Shown here in pieces: positions 32,118 to 43,250 of a DNA stretch of 64,000 bases. The notes under the pieces were generated by a model. It was not told where the DNA came from. It did no database searches and saw only the letters and a program-made list of their open reading frames with translations. The DNA is taken from the NCBI GenBank assembly GCA_031308135.1, contig JAHLJT010000631.1, positions 171,547,612-171,611,611 on the forward strand. The letters are read 5' to 3'. The position numbers and the translations under genes were made by a program. The DNA is from Acheta domesticus (lineage: Eukaryota > Arthropoda > Insecta > Orthoptera > Gryllidae). Numbering within the stretch: the stretch's first letter is position 1; each line of letters begins with the position of its first letter.

Positions 32118-32217
32118 NNNNNNNNNNNNNNNNNNNNNNNNNNNNNNNNNNNNNNNNNNNNNNNNNNNNNNNNNNNNNNNNNNNNNNNNNNNNNNNNNNN
32201 NNNNNNNNNNNNNNNNN
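32118..32217. other. assembly gap (100 N)
   Basis: Exactly 100 N, the conventional placeholder for a gap of unknown length. Adjacency across it should not be trusted. Confidence 1.
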
Positions 32218-32990
32218 AGTGATCGTTTTGTACCATTATTAAGAAATCATCTAAACAAAACCCGTAACCATGCTGCTAGTGAATAAGGAACATCCCCACC
32301 AAAAATATTTAAGACAAAAAACAGAAGTTCACAAATGTATTTTTCTAACTTTGAGTGACCGCAAAAATAAAAGGAAAACTATGCAATATCCGGGCATAAG
32401 AGAGGTGATAATGGTTTCGTTAGGTATCCAGCGTAAAAAGACGAATCCAATGACATACATGTTGTCATACATTAGATAAACATTTTTTGAGTAATTTTTA
32501 TTTTTTGCGACAAAAGAACTGACACCAGAATTTCAATATAATAAATATAACACTTACGTTAATATGTAATAATGTTTTATTTCTTACATTGTTACACTTT
32601 TTATTTTTAATATTATTTATTGGTATTGTTGCAAACGGACTTCACAACAACTTGTTTTGACAGACCAGTCATCCGCCCTGTTCTCAGCGTTGCTATGTTT
32701 CATTATATCGTTCCATTATTTGCATTTGCACGAGTAATTTCGCTATATTCCGACTATTCAAACGATCATTGTCATTGATAGCCACGTATCGATAATACAA
32801 ATAAGAAGCTTTGGTAACAAACTTTGAAGTTAATAAGTTGTCATATGAAATCAGAACTGTATATTATACTTCTGTAAAGTTCTACTACATACATTATATT
32901 AATTGTGAATATGTATACATATTACACATAATAAAAATATTATTTAAAAACAGTTATTTTAAACAAACGAAATGCAGCCTGATATGAAAT
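32218..32990. other. AT-rich, no recognisable feature
   Basis: No coding or repeat homology seen. Confidence 0.4.
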
Positions 32991-33019
32991 ATAAAATACC
33001 GTTGCATGCTTTCGATGTA

Positions 33020-33420
33020 GTAGTTTTGGCCCACCGCACGCCGACGGCTGCAGCTCCGATGACGGCGGCGGCGAAGCAGTTTGCGCGGCGCGCTGCGTGC
33101 AAACGCCTGTTAACGGGAGAGCAGCGTTGTTTAGAGGCGCGAGGCCATCGTAATGATGATGATGATGGTGATGATCAGCGTCATCAACAACGGCCGCTCC
33201 TGCGCCGGCCGTTCGCAGGACGTGTTTGCGCGCGAGGGTGCAACTGCCACCGACGACGTCATCACTGCCAGTCCGCGCTGCAACGGTGGCGCCGCCCGCC
33301 CATACGTTCGCCCACCTACACGATCACACGTTCGCTCGTAAGTCCACCCGTCCATACCCCGTACGCTCGTCCGGAAGTACACCTGCACGCCCTTACGATC
33401 GCTCGTCCATACTTGATTTC
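33020..33420. other. CpG-rich patch
   Basis: Dense CG dinucleotides (GATGACGGCGGCGGCGAAGC, GCGCGGCGCGCTGCGTGC) in an otherwise AT-rich locus, with a GAT/GTGATGAT run at 33152-33178 and repeated CGTTCGCCC / CGTCC motifs at 33300-33400. Open frames exist on both strands in several phases, which is what GC richness alone produces, so no CDS is called. It could be a promoter/CpG island or part of a GC-rich repeat. Confidence 0.4.
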
Positions 33421-33538
33421 TTGATTGATTAGATTAGATTAGATTTATTTAAACTGCAATTGGGCATAACCCGGTGGCAGCTAATTACATAAACATAAAT
33501 ATACACAGCCTTTCAGTAATATAGAACACTAATACCAC

Positions 33539-33691
33539 TAATAATAATAATAACAACAACAACAACAACAATAAGAAGAATAAGGTAATATAACTAGGAA
33601 ATTATATACTAATTGTAGTAATAATAATGGTAAAATAATGATAATAATATACAAACTGACTGATTCATAAAACATTAAATTACATTAAGAG

Positions 33692-33736
<45 letters not shown>
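33539..33736. repeat. (AAT/AAC)n and (AC)n microsatellites
   Basis: Triplet-type repeats at 33539-33580 and an (AC)n tract of about 40 bp at about 33697-33736. Confidence 0.9.
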
Positions 33737-33737
<1 letters not shown>

Positions 33738-33774
33738 ACACTGCACTAGTATCACACTGCATTAATGTGCATGT

Positions 33775-34005
33775 TTTTCCTCGGGAAGGTACGGTGATTT
33801 CCCGCCGCTGAATGGGGGATCCGGCGCCGACCTACCATCGATTAGAGGTGTTTTCCACAACCAGGCATCACCCACCAGCTCTAAGCTCTGGTCTCCCGAC
33901 TTATGTGGTAATGTAGTGCGTGTAAGAGTAAGTAAGGAGTGAGGATATGAAAAGAAAGAGGAAGAATAGATAGCACGCACCCCGTGGCACGTTTGTTAGG
34001 ATTGG
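33775..34005 (+). repeat. dispersed repeat, copy 1
   Basis: TCCGGCGCCGACCTACCATC, CACAACCAGGCATC, CTCCCGACTTATGTGG and GTAAGAGTAAGTAAGG match 57140-57310. Non-coding; continues as far as a GGACACTGCTCCGG-type sequence near 34070. Confidence 0.7.
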
Positions 34006-34204
34006 AAAGGGGCCTCGGAGGCAGAACCATACTACAGAAATGATCCTGTGAAGTATGATTCTACGTTTAGGACACTGCTCCGGCTTTCGTCCGGTGTTGA
34101 TCGGAGAAACTACGGTAAACTTCTGATTAGAGCAGTTGGCCGCTAGAATTGTCCTTCAAACAACGACTGACTTCGACCTAGCTATCTTGCTGGTGTAGAA
34201 AATC

Positions 34205-34292
34205 CTGTCACCGTTGGGACTCGAATCTACGACTCCCCGGTCAGAGTAGCAGCAGTGACCTCAGTTGATGGCCTGAACCATAGCTCGCCCGT
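34205..34292 (-). mobile_element. tRNA-like SINE head
   Basis: The minus strand reads GAGCTATGGTTCAGGCCATC, an A-box-like start, and about 45 nt later a B box GATTCGAGTCCC. This is a different family from the SINE at 29.7 and 36.1 kb. Body and tail boundaries not resolved. A true tRNA gene is unlikely because no cloverleaf closes. Confidence 0.5.
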
Positions 34293-34299
34293 GTGATCG

Positions 34300-35520
34300 A
34301 TCGTCTTTATGTCCACCAGCCCGTCCTCTCATGTAATTTCACTCGACCCTTGGAAACACGTTCGCGACTTCTATCTTGTAAACCTACTGGTTCACTTTGA
34401 AAGGCGAACATTATTTGTAGACATAGGTACCCATCTCTACCAGGAACAAGATTTGTAGATAATCCTCGGTTTTACTAGAGAAGTCTCCATGACTTTCTAC
34501 ACCCCTTGCAACTTTACTACATCCCTGCAAAGTAGTGCGGATAGAAATCCGAACCTGCAGGTTCGTCAGTTCCTACAAATTTTAAAAGCTGCCCTATTTT
34601 TCCATCGGATCAGAATTAGAATGGAATAATTCCAGCGTTCTCACAAACCATGGCCTGGAACTTCCAAACTTTTCTATTTCTTTAGCAAGTTTTATTTCTT
34701 TGATCTCAGCTTTCTTTCATACCATTGGCCAAAAACGTGTCATTCTATTGGGATTTCAGGTTTGCCTTGGAGTAACACTGAAGTTAGATTTATGAGGATT
34801 TGTGAGTAGGAGCAAAAACGTTTAAGAGAAGGTTGTTCGTGAACGTTTCGGAAAATGTATTTTCATCATGAGGGCTTGCAACGATCAGAAGAGTAAACAC
34901 ACAAACAAATAAGGAGTAACATTTTCTTGAAGATGGGGTACTTCACAGAATGTGAGGAACATAAGTACACCTTTACCACACCAACACACACCATTATTAC
35001 TAATGGTAGAGTAATATTTATAGTCATTAAAGATTCTCCAAGTTTCAATCTCGGGGATAAACTTGGAAATGGAACGGCATTTGCACTGCCGCACTCCAGC
35101 AGGGAGATACCATGCCACCCCCACTCAACCTGGAGCTCAGACAGTGATCTAGTCGGAGCCTATTGATCGGGAGTGATTTACCGCCACTGTGCTTGTCTAG
35201 AGGAGTCCCGAACGAAAGATATAGTATCAAATACCCTACATACCTTCGCTCAGACACTATACATCAGGTCACACTTAGGTTAACACAACAAACGGAGTTA
35301 AACGAACTTTAATCCAAGGTAATAAGCCAGTGAACATGCACAGACCCCTCAACCCCCACGTAAGTCCATAGACATGTCTTGGCATGCAGAGGGGTGAGCG
35401 TTCAGCATACAGAAAAGGTCTTCGGGAGAAAAGGATGATAAAACAAGGAGACCGAAGACTTCGAGATTTACAATCTGCCTTATAAAGTGTCATTCAGCAA
35501 ATTGCTGCAACCTCTACTAA
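34300..35520. other. no recognisable gene
   Basis: Short frames on both strands around 34866-35493 lack family motifs and overlap one another. No large repeats seen. Confidence 0.4.
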
Positions 35521-35537
35521 GTTACTACTGCAATAAG

Positions 35538-35553
35538 TAATAATAATAATAAC

Positions 35554-35594
<41 letters not shown>
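35538..35594. repeat. (AAT)n microsatellite
   Basis: ATA/AAT triplet array, possibly the tail of an eroded SINE. Confidence 0.9.
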
Positions 35595-35597
<3 letters not shown>

Positions 35598-35789
35598 TTC
35601 TGAAATCTGTGATACTGGAGACTTGCCATATTGTGAGGACGTTCTTAGGAGACGAGATTGACTGATATCAACTCAATTACTGTTTAATAAAGCGCGTAAG
35701 TCAGTGAGTGCGGTGTAAACATGTGTGTGGAAATTTTGATAGTGGTACGATAGTAGACAGTTTATATGAATGTGTTATCTCTATTATAT

Positions 35790-36026
35790 ATTACAATTTA
35801 ACCTGACTTGTGTTCTTTATGTATGTACATTTAATTTGACTTGTGTTCCTAAATGTATTTTAACTTAATCTGACGTGTGTTCTTATATGTTTTTAAATTT
35901 GATTGACTTATGTTCTTATATGTATCTACATTTAATTTGACATGTGTTCCTAAATTATTCAAATTTAAGTGGACCTGTGCTCTTATATTGCTCTATATGT
36001 AAATTTGATTTCATTTGTGTTCTGAC
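35790..36026. repeat. degenerate minisatellite, ~34-bp unit
   Basis: About seven imperfect units of the form ATTTAATTTGACTTGTGTTC followed by TTATATGTAT or CTAAATG. Spacing between successive GTGTTC-type motifs is about 30-40 bp. It ends shortly before the SINE. Confidence 0.8.
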
Positions 36027-36110
36027 TGTTATATAATACGTCTTGAATCCTAATTCCGATGTATTATGTCATGTCCAACATTGTTGAGAAAGCTAATACA
36101 TGATAATAAA

Positions 36111-36398
36111 GTCGGCCCCGAGGCCGAGATCGCTAAGTCAGGAGTGTCGTGGTGATCTCGGACGGAAGGATCGCGGGTTCGAGTCCCGTCTCGGACATGG
36201 GTGTATTTGTCTATGCCTGTATGTGTGTCTCGTCCTCTCACCCCTCATTATCATCATTCCATCTTCCATACCCCCGGGGCCAACAACCCTGGAGGATAAA
36301 AATGGATCTAGCGTAACGCTGATGCAACCTGAATAACACAGGCTTATCTCTCCGGGCCTCGGAAGATGAGTAGCATGGTCATAAATGTCCTATAAGCC

Positions 36399-36448
<50 letters not shown>

Positions 36449-36472
36449 CAATAATAATAATAAACCAAAGTT
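36111..36472 (+). mobile_element. tRNA-derived SINE, copy 2, with (AAT)n tail
   Basis: Head GTCGGCCCCGAGGCCGAGAT; B box GGGTTCGAGTCCC at 36175-36187. The body CTCACCCCTCATTATC matches copy 1, then the 3' part differs (CCCCCGGGGCCAACAACCCT ... GGCCTCGGAAGATGAG). It ends in an ATA/AAT array (from about 36401), the likely tail. The 3' body difference suggests two subfamilies sharing the tRNA promoter. Confidence 0.8.
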
Positions 36473-36479
36473 ATATATA

Positions 36480-36895
36480 AAACTAGTGGTGCTACAACAG
36501 CACTTACTTTCCCGTATTAGAGGAAACAGCTAAGTAGTACTGTAATATTGCACTTTATGCGCTACTAATATCTTCGCTTGGAACTCACTATTTCCATTGC
36601 AGTGTTGTCAGAACTATGTGAATTCTACAACTTCACAAAAATAGAATGCAAAAGTTTTGAACCCTGTATTGGAAAAAGAAGCCTGATACCCTGGAAATAT
36701 AGAAATGCCTTCCATTGGGCCATGATTAGGGAAGAGTAACAAATTCTCTACTGCACTCCATGCAACAAATTCTCTACTCACTACAAATGGTACAGCATTT
36801 GGTGCAATACTAAATATTTGCCTGCAAATATCAACATAAATTAGACAATTATTACTCCTTTTCATACAGCTCCATTAGGTCACAACAATGACACT
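36480..36895. repeat. dispersed repeat starting ACTAGTGGTGCTACAACAGC
   Basis: About 410 bp aligning with 53546-53955 and, for the first 60 bp, with 56649-56700. A minus-strand frame of 83 codons here is not preserved in the 53-kb copy, so it is not called as a gene. In both long copies the AT-rich repeat family follows downstream, so the two may be parts of one element. Confidence 0.7.
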
Positions 36896-37440
36896 AATTC
36901 ACAGATATTCGCGAGCGCAAAGTGAATTCCATTGTTGCAGACCCTGCATTGTCGCTATTCTGAGAGCTATTAATTATTTTTACTTATTTCAAATATTACA
37001 AAATAAACAATTTCTAAAATATTAATGAGTAAGTCTATAACAAAGTTCGAATGTAAGAAACGAAGAAAGAAATAATATACAAAATTGCACATTCTAATTT
37101 ACGACGTATCCAGCAGTCCGAAGCGCAGTAAATTTACAGCGGCCTATTACGTTTGTCACAAAATTAAAGAAAATCTACTCGTATTTTGAAAAAATTATTA
37201 TATTTATTTATTTGTCAAAAAACAGAAACAGAATGGCACAGACTTTCCCGTATTAGTTTTCTATTTTCCTGGGTTTTCGCTACTATTCGGAATTGCCACA
37301 TACTCTTTCTTGCCAGCTACCATCTATCATCGCCAAAAGTACATTTTTTTTGTCATTTTCTTAATTTTTCGGTTTCCTATTGGTAGAACAGAAACATTAA
37401 TTTTAGAATATTAAAGAACACAAAAACCTAGCCGTAAATG
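36896..37440. other. AT-rich, no recognisable gene
   Basis: Only short open frames; no motif recognised. Confidence 0.4.
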
Positions 37441-37878
37441 GCAATTTTCTTTTAAAAATTATGTGCCGTTTAAGAGAAAATGGCGTTTTTGCACTACTAA
37501 AAATGCGAAATTTGAAGCTCATTTTCACAGAAAATTTTTGAGTTTTCAAAATACTTTATTTGAAGTTATTTGAAGCACTTACACTCACAAATATAATCAT
37601 CTTTACAAATTGCGGATAATGTGCATATTAAAGATGTGAAAGATCTTTCAAAAAATTTACATTTATATAATTTTTGAAAAAAACAAAAAAAAACTCAAAA
37701 TAAACTTCACGCTATACTAATGAGTGTAATTAGCACTATCCGTTACAAACGTTTCAAGAAAAAAATTGCAGCCATATACGAGAAATGACGTTTGAGCATT
37801 TCTGAAAATACCGAAATTTGAGCTACTTTTCACAGAAAACGGTAGTGTTTTCGAGAAACTTTAGTTGACATTACTTAA

Positions 37879-39688
37879 CCCATTTCTTCCCAAACAGTGA
37901 AATACTTAATTTATTTAATACATTTCAGTTAAATATTGATAAGAAATCTCCAAAGATGGCAAAACCAGTTTGCTAAAAATTGTTTGATTCTTGGTTGAAG
38001 CTGAGCGGTACGTTGCGTATACGCAACGTTGGGAGTTCTCCGGAAAGAAAGTGTACTGACCGCTCTTTATATAAACGTCGGTATTTTCTCCATTAATGTA
38101 TACTAATTTACTAATATGCAAATAGAGTTCAAATTAATTCAGAAAGGTGAAAAAATCAAATGGAATTTAAATGTATTTGACGTATTTTTACATTCCAAAA
38201 TTGTCCGATTCTTGCAAACATTGCGTTGACTGTATGCATGCTTATCACCACCATTTTATATAATCAAAAAATGGACCTTTAGTCTGTCTCTTATTCTCCT
38301 CTTAGTATAATTTCCTAAATATCGTTGTATCACACGGCAAATTACAATTTTTGGGGTAGATGACAATTTGAGTGCTAGATGGCGCTTCTAAGAAGAAAAA
38401 GTACTATTATGCACTCGAAATGAATACCATTTAGAGTAATTTCGGTAGTAAGAATATAAATAAACCTTGCTTAGCAGGATCTCTAACATATCAAAAACTC
38501 ATTATGCTTCTCTATCATGTAATCATGCACAACTTTTGTTTTGAAATAATTTTTTGTTCGAAGCGAACGGTCTGATCCCCTTTTCTCTCAGTTGCCACAA
38601 TTCTATTTGCATAGAAACTGCGTCTGATAAAAGACAAAAAAATAATGTGAAACATATAGAAGTTTGCCAAGAAACAGCAAGCGTTTTTTTTTATTTTTTT
38701 AACAATTTCCGTCAAATTTCCAATTACTTCATCTACGACTAAACATTGCTGCCTTCTTTGTTATTTCACTATGAACATTAAATGGTTTTAAAAATATTTT
38801 TTCTCCTGTCAATATGCATTACATCATGAAACCGAACCTCTCATAACTCGCATGTTTTTGCTAAATGTCGCCCCTAGTACGAAACTATCTGCTCATAAGT
38901 GCTGATAAGTTCTGGCTAAACGCTACGGATTGCAAATGTTTTTTGTTCATTCACCAAAAAATGGACTCAATTTTGCAGTTTTCTATTCTTTACCTAAGAT
39001 TTTATTGGCCGAAATATGTAGATATCTTTTTATTTCTTCAAATTTGTTTCAAAACTTCCTTTTCTCGTAAATGATGTCTTCGAAAGACCGCGCAAACTGT
39101 TTCGTACACAAGTCATAACAATGCCATGCCTTGTTTTAGAGCCAAGAAATCTGCAGAGATTATGTCATTTAGCATATTCGTCAACGGAACAAACGAAAGA
39201 GAGCATATTCTACCTCATATTACATCTATTTTCAATATACTAAGCTCCCAAGTTCCGTTTGTCGCGGTGCCATAGTGGAATTTGGCCGTTCTCAACTCTG
39301 CCGGGAAACTCCCAACGTTGCGTAAACGCAACGCAACATTTATTTGTCTATAAAATCGTTTTGCAAATCACATTCTATTCAAACATTAACACTTTTATTT
39401 GTACATATTATATTTTGCAATGTGATAACAAAAATCCACTTTGACCACGAATTTCAAGGTCAAAAGACAGATATTGTAAAGGAGTCTAAATAGGGGCACG
39501 CGTCTTGATGGAGAAAAAAATTAAAATAAATATTCATGTATTATATATTTATCAAATAAAAATAGTTTTTAAGTCAATAAGGATTGTATTTACTGTACAA
39601 AAAATTACAAACGCTTTCAAAGAATGGTATAAGTAAAATAAAATAGTAAACATTGCGTTGCGTATACGCAACGTTGGGAAGAAATGGG
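37879..39688. mobile_element. piggyBac-like non-autonomous element
   Basis: Ends CCCATTTCTTCCCAA (37879-37893) and its exact complement (39674-39688), flanked by TTAA on both sides (37875-37878, 39689-39692), the piggyBac target. Copy 1 of the host repeat has a single TTAA at 12175-12178 at the equivalent place. Subterminal TGCGTATACGCAACGTTGGG occurs near 38015, inverted near 39305, and at 39657. Internal sequence has no transposase I can recognise. Confidence 0.85.
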
Positions 39689-39994
39689 TTAAAGCATATA
39701 TACTCGTAAATATAATAATGTAAAAAAATCGCCGATAATATAAATATTAACGACGTGAGAGACAAGTAAAAACATTTACATTTTGTAATTTGTGAAAAAA
39801 CCAACCGATAGACCAAAATGGCTTTTATGTCATTGATAGAGTACATTTACCACTATCCCTATCAAAAGTTTAAAGAAAAAATTTGGAGCCGTTTTTGAGA
39901 AAATTTTGTTTTTGTAATTTTTAAAAATTGCACATATTGCACGCAATATTGCACGAAAACTACCAAAATTGTGAAAAACATTTACGTGACCTTT

Positions 39995-40662
39995 ATTAAA
40001 GAACTCAATATGCAGAACAAATTTTATTTGAAGAAAAAATCTCTGTCTTCAATTTTGTAGTTGGAGAAAGACGCCGAAAAAATCAAACTTTCACAATTTT
40101 CGAAAATTCAGAGCTGTACGTGAAATCGGACCTATGTTATGTTAAAAGTGTAATTTTCTCTATTCATACAAGAAATTTAAAGAAAAAATTTGGAGCCGTT
40201 TTTGAGAAAATGTTGAAAATCCCCGGGGGGCTTCATATAAAGTACCTTGAAATTTTGAAGAATCTTTTTCAAAATCACAAAGCTTTGACTAGAATCAGAT
40301 CGACTGGGGAATATCAATTTTGAAGAATATTAAAGAACTCAATATGCAGAACAAATTTTATTTGAAGAAAAAATCTCTATCTTCAATTTTGTAGTTGGAG
40401 AAAGACGCCGAAAAAAATCAAACTTTCACAATTTTCGAAAATTCAGAGCTGTACGTGAAAATCGGACCTATGTTATGTTAAAAAGTGTATTTTCCTCTAT
40501 TCATACAAGAAATTTAAAGAAAAAATTTGGAGCCGTTTTTGAGAAAATGTTGAAAATCCCCGGGGGGCTTCATATAAAGTACCTTGAAATTTTGAAGAAT
40601 CTTTTTCAAAATCACAAAGCTTTGACTAGAATCAGATCGACTGGGGAATATCAATTTTGAAG
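39995..40662. repeat. 334-bp tandem duplication
   Basis: Unit 1 39995-40328, unit 2 40329-40662, both beginning ATTAAAGAACTCAATATGCA and nearly identical, including CCCCGGGGGGCTTCATATAA. Differences are single bases. The high identity implies a recent event. Confidence 0.95.
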
Positions 40663-40953
40663 AAATCGACCGAACGGTTTAGGCGCTAGCGTTGACCACA
40701 GACGGACAGACGGACGGAATGCCGTCAATCGATTTTTAAGTATAAAGAAGCAACAAATCATGGATTTTGACCACATCACGAGATAGAGAATTTTTTTTCT
40801 TAATTTAGCAACTGGTTTTATCCACTTATTCGTTTTCACGGCCCGGCAATTAATTTTTTTCCGCCGAAAATTGGCCATTTTTTTCGCGCATTACATAACT
40901 TTCCCTATACTACGTATATCACTCCGTGTATATGTACGTATACGGGAAAGTAA

Positions 40954-41457
40954 AAATATGAATATGCTGACAGAACTAACACTGTACATACGTCAAAGAT
41001 AAAACGAAATGACATCGATGCAGCCGATAAAAATACTTTTGACATATCCTACCAAATCGATGACTCATTTTTCGGTAAAAGTGAAGTTAAAACCCTTTTA
41101 TTTTAAGGACGCCAAATGTCTCCCAAATATTCATAATAATAAACACTATTAAATACAAATTATAGACTTACCCGACAACCGGAATTAGCAACTAAATTTC
41201 ACGAAGTTCTCACTGAATTGTGTGTGTGTGCAGCACTCGCGCTCGCACACCACAAAAAATATGAGAAAGCGGTAATTGCCAGATAAACTCTAGCACATCA
41301 TCCCTCTAATAGCGCTGTAAAACCTACTCAATGAAAAAATCACTCAAATAATTTGGTGATAAATGTTGAACAATTATAAGTATACTCGTACATAATTTAT
41401 TGGTGCATGGTGAAAGACGCGCAAGTTGGAAAGCAATGTTGGTCACACATCACATGT
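40954..41457. other. no recognisable gene
   Basis: AT-rich, nothing supported. Confidence 0.4.
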
Positions 41458-42440
41458 TAGGCCGCAACAGACTACACCCAGGAATGTGTTTCCAGAAATG
41501 TGCGAAGAGAAATGTGAAAGAGGCCGGCGAGGCTGCGTCCACACACTACAAAGAGGTTATTCCATGTCTCGAAATGCCTTATGTGCCACAAGCCGAGAGT
41601 GACGGCAGCAGTTTAGCTATGAGATCATCTGAGAGTCCCATTTCTTGTTTATTTAATGCTATGTAATTTTAACTCGTGATATCCTTGTTTGTTACAATAA
41701 TCGTAAACCATTTGTTCAACGAGTTCAAATATACCTAGAACCACACTATACTACGTTTCATACAAATTATTATTAAATTTTTAAAAAAAACAGGAAGTTA
41801 AGTGACGTATAAGGGAGAAGTTGTACACCAGAAAATTTCTTGAACTCCGTAATCTCTACCACGCTCTGGTTTACTAATTTGTTGGTTGAATAATGAATGA
41901 TCAAAAATTCATAAAATTCATAATTAATAAATTCATTATAAATACCAAATAAATATCAATTAAGAAAAGTAATAAATTAATTCAATTCTTTCAAAATACC
42001 CTTTTATGTTTCTTGCTTCAAATTTTTATTTTTATATTACTCATTATGGGCGGGCTTCACACAAATAAGAATATCTTCCATACAAGTTTTACTTGTTCAT
42101 TTCCGCTTGAAGAGAAAATCAAGAAAACAATTAAAAAACTGGTAGTTTATCGCATCTTTTACTGCCAAATGTTATAACCTCACTCAGTTCTATGCGCTGT
42201 TTGGTGTTTCCTGCGGCAGCGAACGCCAAATGTCGTATAACAAGTGAAGGAGTAGAAATGAAATGTCCGAGAAAACTCGCTCGCCGACTGACTCTAGCGA
42301 GGAACTCTTTCGCCTCCGCAGAGGCGAACGAGAAAACTCAAGTGTGGAGGGTCCATAAGAGCCCATTGTTTAGATTTTCCACATTTCTCGTCGCACATTT
42401 CTGGAAACACATTCCTCGGTGTAGTCTGTTGCGGGCCCTA
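41458..42440. mobile_element. TIR element, ~60-bp inverted ends
   Basis: Left GCCGCAACAGACTACACCCA, right on the opposite strand GCCCGCAACAGACTACACCG. Both continue with GGAATGTGTTTCCAGAAATG, TGCGA and GAGAAATGTG. About 980 bp. An 8-bp duplication could not be settled. Plus-strand frames at 41400-41666 and 42192-42512 are mostly made of the ends. Superfamily unassigned. Confidence 0.65.
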
Positions 42441-42539
42441 CTGTGGGTCTTAATACAAAAAGTTGATTTTATTGCATCTTGTTGTGTAAAGTTTAATTCC
42501 ATGATTGAATAATAATTCATTCAACTTTTTTTCGTAAAT

Positions 42540-42857
42540 GTCGAAAGCTAATAGCGCCCCTTGTGTGTGGCGCCCATGGCACGAGCCATGTCTGCCATAC
42601 CCTAGATACTCCTACTGCCATACCCTCTGCCTCCACTCACTAACGCTTGGAAACTGTATTGACTACCGCGAAAACTACTGAATTTTACGACCAGATATCG
42701 TTCAATAACACCATATTTTATAATGGCCCGTTCAATTTTTACTTATTTTTTATTGCTTAGGGAGCATACTACCCGAATACTCTTTTTATGGCAGCATATC
42801 TTTAAACCGTAAGTAATAATAAGCTAAAAAGCAAGGATAGAAATGCAGTTTTTGATA
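42540..42857. other. no gene
   Basis: Contains a short partial duplication (CTGCCATACCCT at 42591 and 42617). Nothing else. Confidence 0.4.
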
Positions 42858-42957
42858 CGATTCGTTCACGCGCGCTGTCGATTCCGAGAATGAATTACTC
42901 GGGGCCACGATTCGTTCACGCGCGCTGTCGATTCGAGAATGAATCACTCGGGGCCAA
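42858..42957. repeat. two-copy ~50-bp tandem repeat
   Basis: Unit ACGATTCGTTCACGCGCGCT then GTCGATTC(C)GAGAATGAAT... CTCGGGGCC, repeated once with three small differences. CG-rich. Confidence 0.9.
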
Positions 42958-43049
42958 GATATACACCGTGCTCGGGGCGCAGCCACACTGTTGCGCGCGA
43001 CCAAGGAGGGTGGTTATGATACTTCCTTGGAGGGTATTTATTTATTTGG

Positions 43050-43250
43050 TCCAAAACAGTAAAAACTGTATATGACGTGTGGGGAAAGAGATTATCTGCG
43101 CACATTTTCTTGAGGCCCAGAATTTTAAAAAAATTGAAACAAGACTTTAGAAAATAATTACTATTTCAGAAAAATAAAAATTTGAAAAATGTTTGTTCCC
43201 GAGTTATAGAAAATCAATTTCAACGGTTAATGAACTGATTTGATTTTTCT
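43050..43250 (+). repeat. coding-like dispersed repeat, 5' half (copy 3)
   Basis: ACAGTAAAAACTGTATATGA to AACGGTTAATGAACT matches the minus strand of 8510-8690. Its continuation lies at 49150-49310, beyond the pogo element, showing that the pogo transposon landed in this copy. Confidence 0.75.

Larger units (their letters stand above)
37440..40953 (+). repeat. unclassified AT-rich repeat (copy 2), interrupted
   Basis: Alternating blocks about TTTTGAGAAAATTTTG and TTTCACAGAAAA match copy 1 (10.2-12.4 kb, reversed) and copy 3 (53.9-54.5 kb). Near the end all copies share ACGGTTTAGGCGCTAGCG or a variant, a (GACG)n-like ACAGACGGACAGACGGACGG, and CATTACATAACTTTCCC. ATACGGGAAAGTAA at 40940-40953 is the exact reverse complement of TTACTTTCCCGTAT at 36504-36517, a possible terminal pair. 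No transposase recognised. Confidence 0.5.

Noticed and set aside
32972..33432. 150-codon plus-strand frame and overlapping frames in the CpG-rich patch
   Set aside because: Several phases and both strands are open at once, which GC richness explains; composition is low-complexity and no domain is seen.
36614..36865. 83-codon minus-strand frame
   Set aside because: The homologous repeat at 53.5 kb has stops and shifts throughout this frame, so it is not under coding constraint.
40120..40660. Two frames with identical C-termini (GAVFEKMLKI...)
   Set aside because: They arise from the two units of the 334-bp tandem duplication in a non-coding repeat.
36504..40953. 14-bp inverted pair TTACTTTCCCGTAT as true transposon ends
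   Set aside because: Homology between copies extends beyond the left member and no target duplication is seen, so the ends are not established.
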